The translations under genes were made by a program, and so were the position numbers. Under the pieces are notes generated by a model. It saw nothing but the letters and a program-made list of their open reading frames with translations. It made no database searches and was not told the origin of the DNA. Below, one piece after another: positions 1 through 4,727 of a stretch of 7,111 nucleotides of DNA. How positions within the stretch are numbered: position 1 is the stretch's first letter; each line of letters begins with the position of its first letter. The DNA is from JBEIVB01 sp040374085 (GTDB taxonomy: Bacteria; Bacteroidota; Bacteroidia; UBA4408), in the NCBI GenBank assembly GCA_040374085.1, contig JBEIVB010000115.1, positions 1 through 7,111 of the forward strand. The letters run 5' to 3'.

Positions 1-879
1 AGGCTGTGCAACGGGCTCGCTGGCCAGTGTCCCGCCTACGCCGTACAGATTAACGGTAAACACCGGAAAGTTGGGGTCGTTGGTGGGTATGCTCAGAGCT
101 GCGTTGCGGGTGCCGGCCTGAGCTGGAGTAAAGGTGATGGAAACGATGCCCGAATCGAGGGGTGCAACGGTAGAGGGCTGGCTGGCAACAGAAAATTCCG
201 AAGCATTGGCTCCACTCAGGGTTAGGGTCTGGACATTTAAAGCATTGGCGTTGCCAATGTTGCGGAGGGAGAGGGAGAGGGTAGAAGGTGTTCCCACGGC
301 GCTGTTGCCTACAACATAATCGTTGTTGTTGACGATGCGGTTGCCTTGCTTCACTTTCAATGCGGGGCCTGCAACCACCGGGTTGCCTACGGCTATGTCG
401 TCGAGCCCCACGTTGGCACCGGGCTGCTTGTCGGTGAAAAAGAAACGTACCCAACGCGATGCCGGAAGAGGCACATCGCTGTATTGCGTGTACTGGCTCA
501 CACTCAACTGTGTTCCGGTGAAGGTACGCATGTTGGTCCAGTTCTGACCGTCTACCGATTCCTGAATGGAGAAGGTGCCAATGAATACATTGGTGGTACC
601 GCCTACATTTCCTTTGATCCAATAGGAAACCGCTCCGGGTTGGTCGGCAAAGTGAATGGATACAAATTCACCGGTGTTGTCGAGGCGGCAACTTGGAATG
701 GTGTAGGCCGATCCGCCGCTGGTGTAGGTGGTTGCGGTTCCGGATCCCAAGAGCAATTGGTTGGCCCAGCCCGGAGGCAAAGGCCCATCGAAGCTGTAGT
801 TGGGACTGGGAACGGGAGCCAATTGCGCCCATAAGGTTGACGTAATGAGGCAAAAGAGCCCGAGCAGTTGTTTTTTCAT
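1..879 (-). CDS. Secreted jelly-roll / choice-of-anchor D domain protein, 3' end cut by left edge
   Basis: An open frame runs from ATG at 879-877 to the left edge without a stop, giving 293 residues of an incomplete protein. It begins with a signal peptide (MKKQLLGLFC..TLWA), probably cleaved between A18 and Q19. Residues about 21-167 look like a beta-sandwich (lectin/jelly-roll or choice-of-anchor-like) domain: it opens with FDGPLPPGW, has FSIQESVDGQNW in the middle and ends RWVRFFFTD..GLDDIAV, a pattern common at the N-terminus of secreted Bacteroidota proteins. Residues about 171-283 match the choice-of-anchor D / ASPM-SPD-2-Hydin type: LRNIGNAN, then SGANASEFSV, FTPAQAGTRNAALSI, TNDPNFPVFTVNLYGVG. 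Both domains are non-catalytic adhesion or spacer modules, so any enzymatic domain and a T9SS sorting domain would lie past the left edge. The gene starts 4 bases after the stop of the PLD-like gene and is surely co-transcribed with it. Function is not assignable from this part; secretion is well supported. Confidence 0.85.
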   Translation of the reverse strand, partial: MKKQLLGLFCLITSTLWAQLAPVPSPNYSFDGPLPPGWANQLLLGSGTATTYTSGGSAYTIPSCRLDNTGEFVSIHFADQPGAVSYWIKGNVGGTTNVFIGTFSIQESVDGQNWTNMRTFTGTQLSVSQYTQYSDVPLPASRWVRFFFTDKQPGANVGLDDIAVGNPVVAGPALKVKQGNRIVNNNDYVVGNSAVGTPSTLSLSLRNIGNANALNVQTLTLSGANASEFSVASQPSTVAPLDSGIVSITFTPAQAGTRNAALSIPTNDPNFPVFTVNLYGVGGTLASEPVAQP

Positions 880-883
880 GAGG

Positions 884-3124
884 TTAAGGAACGAAAAGTT
901 TTTGAGTGATGCGTTGGTTGCCTTGTTTTAGGGTAATGAGGTAACAGCCCGGATTTAGGTCTTCTATGCGAACGGTTTGCCCCTTTCCGGTGCCCGAAAG
1001 ATGGCGCGTCCACAAGGGCTGGCCCAACAGGTTGTGCAGGGTTAGGGTAGCCGGTTGGGGGTTGCTTTTTTCGAAGCGCACCCAGGCTTGCTCAAAGGCC
1101 GGATTTGGATAGAGAGCAAAACCTTCTTCTGATGAAACGTTCGCCAAACCTGCAGTGGGGTCGTTGCGCTCTGCCCACCTGCGCACAAATTCCTGGTGGT
1201 AGAGGTTGGCCACCCGCGCATCGTGCACCACCACGGTGTTTTCATCGTTGCGGCTATCGGCAGAGGTGCTCCAGTTGTGCGATCCGGTCAGCACCAAAGG
1301 ATCGGAGCTCGGTAAGCCCTGATCTACTATGAGGTATTTGTGGTGCAGAATCCACCCGTGCTGATCGAGTTGGAAGTTGCTTCCTAGGGCGTTGCTCAGG
1401 GTGTTGTAGGCATTCACCGCCGATGTTCCGGAAGTGTCGTCCAACAGTCCATAAGAGTTGGCTTGAATGCCGGCCGTGCTCACCACGTTGGCAATACGGC
1501 TCGAAAGGTCGCTGCGGGTGATGAGCATCTGCAAAAATTCAAGGTCGTGGTTGGCGGTGCTTATGGTGTTGAGGATTTTGGTGTTTACTCCGTCGGATGG
1601 ACTGAAGTAGACTTCCACGCGCTTGCCGCCCACGTTGAATTCGTGTGGGGTGTTGTCTGTTTTGAAGGAGCCAAATTTGGCGTTGGCCGGAACGGCGGCC
1701 GAGCCGGGCACGGTGTCGCCCCACATTTCGTTGAACTCCAGGGTGTAGGCTCTGGCCATGGCTTGATCTTGAAACACAATGACGTTGTTGGCATCTACGG
1801 TGAGCTGCCCCACGGTCCAGTTGGTAGAGCCGGTCCACACTACGGCTTTGCTCGGATTGGTGCTGTTGGCATCCATAATCACAAACTTATTGTGCATGAT
1901 GGTGTAGTTGCTTCCTTGCGGACTGGGCACCACCGGTATGTTGAGGTTGAGCATTTGATAGGCGCTGTTGTTGGTGCTGCCGTCGAAGATGATGCGCACT
2001 TTTACGTTGCGGGCATAGGCTTCGTTTACGGCTTGCACAATGCGGGCGCCCTGGTTGGTGGTGCCATCCCAGTTGTAGATGGCAATGTCGAGGGTTTGTT
2101 GGCAACGGTCAATGTAAGCGGCCAGGGTATCGGCAATGTCGAAGGGGAGGTAGAGCGCGGGCTCTACAGTGGCGGCACTGGTATCTACGTCGCGGTTAAA
2201 GAAGGCATGTATGGGTCCGCTCTGTGCCGATTGGGTGGCGTAAACCCTCAGGGGAGAGGAAGCGGTGTCGGTACCCAAAACGGAGTATGCTTTTGCATAA
2301 TAAATTTGCCCGGCTTGCAAGCCGTTTAGGTTGGCAGATGGGGTTGCTCCACCGCTTGCGGTTGTGCTGCTCAGCTCCAATTGGGGCGTTCGGCCATAGC
2401 GCACAAAAGAGGGGTTGCCGGCTACGTTGGTTGCCCAGGAAAGGGTAAAGCCCGATGGGTTGATGTTGCTCACCGCCGGCAATTGTGTGAGGTAGATGGT
2501 GGCGGTGTTTATGATGTCGTTGGCATCGCGGGGCAGAAGCTGGTAGCCGGTGGTGCAGCCCGTTGCTGGGTTGCTGCAAAACTGCGACAATACGGCCTGA
2601 AGGTTTACCACGCCGGCCGGAATCACGCTGCCAACCAATGGGTTGCTGTTTCCGATGCGAATGGTAAAGGATTGCCCGTTTTTCGACATTTGGTAGTTGG
2701 TGTTGCCCGAGAAGGTTCCACCCGGTGTGTTGAACTGGCAACTGTCTATGCGCACCAGCTCTCCTTCCAGCGCTTCGCCAATTTGGGCTGTTTGAATGGA
2801 GGTAACCGAAATGGGGTTGTTGCTGTTCAATACGGTAAAGCTGCTTACCGGGGTAATTTCCAGCAGATTATTATAAGAGGTAAGCGTGCCGGTAGCCACA
2901 ACTGAATCGCCGCGCTGTATGCTGCTGATGTTGCTGCCGTAGATGGAGATGCCGGCGGTGCCGTCTTGCAGGTAGCGAATAACTCCCAGCTCCGGTCCGT
3001 TCACCACCACACCCCGCACGGTAACGGTGCTGTTGAGGGGGCTGTTGCGAATCTGAGCGATGGTTTGGCAAATGGCCTCAGACGAAAAAAGGGCCAAAAG
3101 GCCCAATAGAAGGAGTTTTTTCAT
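884..3124 (-). CDS. Secreted phospholipase D-like (HKD) protein with OB-fold-like, FnIII and T9SS sorting domains
   Basis: A complete 746-residue protein. The signal peptide is residues 1-19, cleaved before Q20. Residues about 21-205 hold one or two OB-fold-like modules related to YhcR/DUF5689-type domains (TVRGVVVNG, YLQDGTAGISIYG, GDSVVATGTLTSYNNLLEI, ending GYQLLPRDANDI). Residues about 208-298 are a fibronectin type III domain (FTLSWAT..NLNGLQAGQIYYAKAY). Residues about 305-655 form the PLD catalytic region. The first HKD motif is H411, K413, D418 followed by GSTNW at 432-436; the second is H594, K596, D601 followed by GSHNW at 614-618 and E628. In this superfamily the two histidines act together to cleave phosphodiester bonds in phospholipids or nucleic acids through a phosphohistidine intermediate. 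Residues about 667-746 are a type A T9SS sorting domain (ALYPNPA, LTLHNLLGQPLW, DLNPGCYLITL, ending KLFVP), so the protein should cross the outer membrane and be surface-anchored or released. The OB-like part makes a nuclease somewhat likelier than a lipase, but the substrate is unproven. The second motif has the usual downstream Glu while the first has Asn in the matching place (DANNVIV versus DENTVVV). TAA stop at 886-884. Confidence 0.93.
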   Translation of the reverse strand: MKKLLLLGLLALFSSEAICQTIAQIRNSPLNSTVTVRGVVVNGPELGVIRYLQDGTAGISIYGSNISSIQRGDSVVATGTLTSYNNLLEITPVSSFTVLNSNNPISVTSIQTAQIGEALEGELVRIDSCQFNTPGGTFSGNTNYQMSKNGQSFTIRIGNSNPLVGSVIPAGVVNLQAVLSQFCSNPATGCTTGYQLLPRDANDIINTATIYLTQLPAVSNINPSGFTLSWATNVAGNPSFVRYGRTPQLELSSTTASGGATPSANLNGLQAGQIYYAKAYSVLGTDTASSPLRVYATQSAQSGPIHAFFNRDVDTSAATVEPALYLPFDIADTLAAYIDRCQQTLDIAIYNWDGTTNQGARIVQAVNEAYARNVKVRIIFDGSTNNSAYQMLNLNIPVVPSPQGSNYTIMHNKFVIMDANSTNPSKAVVWTGSTNWTVGQLTVDANNVIVFQDQAMARAYTLEFNEMWGDTVPGSAAVPANAKFGSFKTDNTPHEFNVGGKRVEVYFSPSDGVNTKILNTISTANHDLEFLQMLITRSDLSSRIANVVSTAGIQANSYGLLDDTSGTSAVNAYNTLSNALGSNFQLDQHGWILHHKYLIVDQGLPSSDPLVLTGSHNWSTSADSRNDENTVVVHDARVANLYHQEFVRRWAERNDPTAGLANVSSEEGFALYPNPAFEQAWVRFEKSNPQPATLTLHNLLGQPLWTRHLSGTGKGQTVRIEDLNPGCYLITLKQGNQRITQKLFVP

Positions 3125-3133
3125 GAAGTAAAA

Positions 3134-3892
3134 TTAAAACTTTGTGGTTATGCCAATGCGCACGCTCCAAGTTAAAACCTGTGTGGAGAGAGAAGCATCT
3201 TGGGTAAGCTGAGAGTAGTTTCCAAACTGCCTTAGGCGCAAGGCGTCGGTTTCGTTGGATGAGCCTTGGAACTGGGTGCCGAAGAAGAACTCGGTGCGGT
3301 CTTTGCGCAGGTAGCTCAGTTGGAGATTGGCTCCGTAGGCCATACCGTATGCAGGAATGGAGTTGGTTTCTACACCATAGGCCAATACTCCATCGTACAC
3401 AATGCGTTCGGTGGTGGGCGTAACCAGGGCCGCAATTCCGGCTCCGGCACCAACGCGCAATCCAAGACGAGGAAGCAGATGCCACTGCCATCCCGGCCCG
3501 GCCAACAGGCCAATGTGCTGCCATTGGGTAGAAACGGCGGTGGCTTGCTGGCCTACCCCATAGGTTTCCTGAAACAAGGCCAATTGGTCGGCGGCCATGC
3601 GATCGGTGTTGAGCTCGTGAAGGCTGTAAAAGCCCTGCACAAAGCCATACAAGCCTTTCCATATCTGGCGATGGTATTCTAAGCCGAGGCTCAATCCGGT
3701 TTGGGCATAGCCGTTTTTCAATCCCGACTCAGCTTTAGCAAAGGTACCCAAGGGCATTGCCGAACCCACCGAGAAAGAAACGCGGTTGCGGTGCTGCCAA
3801 TGGTAGGTAGTGTCAGACGATTGGCCCAGTGCAGCTCCATTATATAAAGCAAAAACAATAAGCAGGCGGAGGAATAGAGTACGTACTACCAT
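3134..3892 (-). CDS. Predicted outer-membrane beta-barrel protein
   Basis: A 252-residue protein with a signal peptide (MVVRTLFLRLLIVFALYNGA, probable cleavage G23/Q24). The mature part is built of alternating hydrophobic/polar strands rich in Gly, Tyr and Trp: VSFSVGSAMPLGTF, GLSLGLEYHRQIWKGLYGF, HIGLLAGPGWQWHL, GLRVGAGAGIAAL, GANLQLSYL, TEFFFGTQFQG, and a final strand TWSVRIGITTKF that ends in Phe, as expected for recognition by the BAM complex. Size and pattern fit an 8- to 10-stranded barrel of the broad porin/OmpA-like beta-barrel class; no OmpA peptidoglycan-binding domain follows. Its ATG overlaps the end of the lipoprotein gene by 7 bases, and the PLD gene begins 9 bases after its TAA stop. 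No ATG or plausible alternative start lies close downstream, and this start yields a good signal peptide. The role is unknown; position suggests it serves the same surface system as its neighbours, as a pore, anchor or assembly partner. The exact family was not recognised. Confidence 0.8.
   Translation of the reverse strand: MVVRTLFLRLLIVFALYNGAALGQSSDTTYHWQHRNRVSFSVGSAMPLGTFAKAESGLKNGYAQTGLSLGLEYHRQIWKGLYGFVQGFYSLHELNTDRMAADQLALFQETYGVGQQATAVSTQWQHIGLLAGPGWQWHLLPRLGLRVGAGAGIAALVTPTTERIVYDGVLAYGVETNSIPAYGMAYGANLQLSYLRKDRTEFFFGTQFQGSSNETDALRLRQFGNYSQLTQDASLSTQVLTWSVRIGITTKF
3886..3892 (-). promoter_or_regulatory. 7-base stop/start overlap between lipoprotein and barrel genes
   Basis: The barrel gene's ATG lies at 3892-3890 inside the last codons of the lipoprotein gene (reading GCATGGTAG), whose TAG is at 3888-3886. 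No ribosome-binding sequence stands out upstream. The overlap supports one transcript and probably coupled translation of the two proteins. Confidence 0.55.
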
Positions 3893-4725
3893 GCGATGTT
3901 CAGTCTGATTTTCATTTTCTGATCGGGGGCGCGCAACGTTACGCTGGTGGGCGGAGGGGTAAGACTAAGGTAATCTACGGTGTTAAACGGAATGCTGTTC
4001 ACCAACAGATCGGGTTGGCCTGTGGTTACCTGGTAGAAGTTGAGGGAGTAGGTAGCGGCGGCTTGGGGCAACTTAAAGTTAATGATGCTGGTAGGTCTGC
4101 CGAATTTTTTTGGAAAGCCCGGATTTGCTGCGGTTAAACTGAGTACGGGGTAGGTGCTGCCGCTCGTGGGCACGGCACTCCAACCCCAACCCAACGCACC
4201 GGTGAGGTTGCCCGCGTCGGAAACCACCTGACCGCCCAACACGATGTCGCAACGGAGGTTGGCCCCGTCTGTTCCGTTCCAGGGGTTGCCGGTAGAGGGG
4301 TTGGTGAAGTCTAGGCTATCCACGAAGATGGAGGTGAGCTTGGGAACCAAGCCTTCAACCTGTACCACCCGAAAGGCTGAATCCAATGTGCCCTCGCTGT
4401 TTTTCGCAACCAGCCAAATGGTGTCCTGACCTGGGTTGGTGAAGGTGTAGGAAGGGGCGCGCTCGGTGGAGATGAGCTGTCGGGTGCCGTTGGCCACCAG
4501 GTACCACCGAAACTCCTTCGCAAATTGCGAAGAGCTGTTTTGCAGGCTTACCTGAAGCGGAATGCGACCCGAGCTGGGAACGGGATTGAAGTTGGCAACG
4601 GGCCTCACCATAAAGGGCAAGAGCTTGGCCGGCCCGCCCGGATTCACCAAGGCATCCGGATCGGCTTTTTTGCAACCGTACCAAAGAGCAGTTGCCGTGA
4701 AAAGAAAGAGGAGAATGCGTTTCAT
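3886..4725 (-). CDS. Predicted PKD-domain lipoprotein
   Basis: A 279-residue protein. It starts with a lipoprotein-type signal (MKRILLFLFTATALWYG) followed by C18, the expected lipidation site. The residue at -1 is Gly as usual, but W at -3 and Y at -2 are less standard than the L-A/S-G consensus. The stretch after the cysteine (KKADPD) is charged and partly acidic, which may favour export to the cell surface as in other Bacteroidota lipoproteins; this is inference. Residues about 43-123 resemble a PKD immunoglobulin-like fold (ANFNPVPSSGRIPLQVSLQNSS, then FRWYL, PSYTFTNPGQDTIWLVAKNSEGT). Residues about 128-279 are a second beta-rich region (LTSIFVDSLDF..NPWNGTDGANLRCDIVL) with a faint likeness to C2-like beta-sandwiches, not assigned. 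It is the second gene of the operon: its ATG shares one base with the receptor's TGA, and its TAG lies inside the next gene. It occupies the slot that SusD-type or other surface partners hold beside TonB receptors but has no SusD-like sequence. Likely a substrate-capturing or accessory partner of the receptor. Confidence 0.85.
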   Translation of the reverse strand: MKRILLFLFTATALWYGCKKADPDALVNPGGPAKLLPFMVRPVANFNPVPSSGRIPLQVSLQNSSSQFAKEFRWYLVANGTRQLISTERAPSYTFTNPGQDTIWLVAKNSEGTLDSAFRVVQVEGLVPKLTSIFVDSLDFTNPSTGNPWNGTDGANLRCDIVLGGQVVSDAGNLTGALGWGWSAVPTSGSTYPVLSLTAANPGFPKKFGRPTSIINFKLPQAAATYSLNFYQVTTGQPDLLVNSIPFNTVDYLSLTPPPTSVTLRAPDQKMKIRLNIAW

Positions 4726-4727
4726 CA
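4723..4727 (-). promoter_or_regulatory. TGATG stop/start overlap, probable translational coupling
   Basis: On the minus strand the receptor's TGA and the lipoprotein's ATG share one base (TGATG). The preceding bases (AAAGTATTCTTC) show no Shine-Dalgarno sequence, so reinitiation by ribosomes that have finished the receptor is the likely way the lipoprotein is made. This would tie the amounts of the two proteins together. Overlap is seen directly; coupling is inferred. Confidence 0.6.

Noticed and set aside
50..622. 190-codon minus-strand open frame
   Set aside because: Out of frame with the jelly-roll/choice-of-anchor D gene and rich in Arg, Gln and His, as expected of a shifted frame; the frame open to the left edge has the signal peptide and domains.
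1463..2329. 288-codon plus-strand open frame
   Set aside because: It lies wholly antisense to the PLD-like gene, which has clear domains; its translation is a Gly/Val/His-rich shadow with no recognisable motif.
2381..2905. 174-codon plus-strand open frame
   Set aside because: Antisense to the OB-fold and FnIII part of the PLD-like gene, with no domain or signal of its own.
3125..3133. Promoter or terminator in the gap before the PLD-like gene
   Set aside because: Only 9 AT-rich bases separate the genes, and no hairpin or Bacteroidota -7/-33 pair could be made out.
3134..3892. PorP/SprF-type T9SS accessory protein
   Set aside because: Tempting next to a T9SS cargo gene, but the typical N-terminal motif after the signal peptide (like DPxFSQY) is absent and the protein is shorter than that family.
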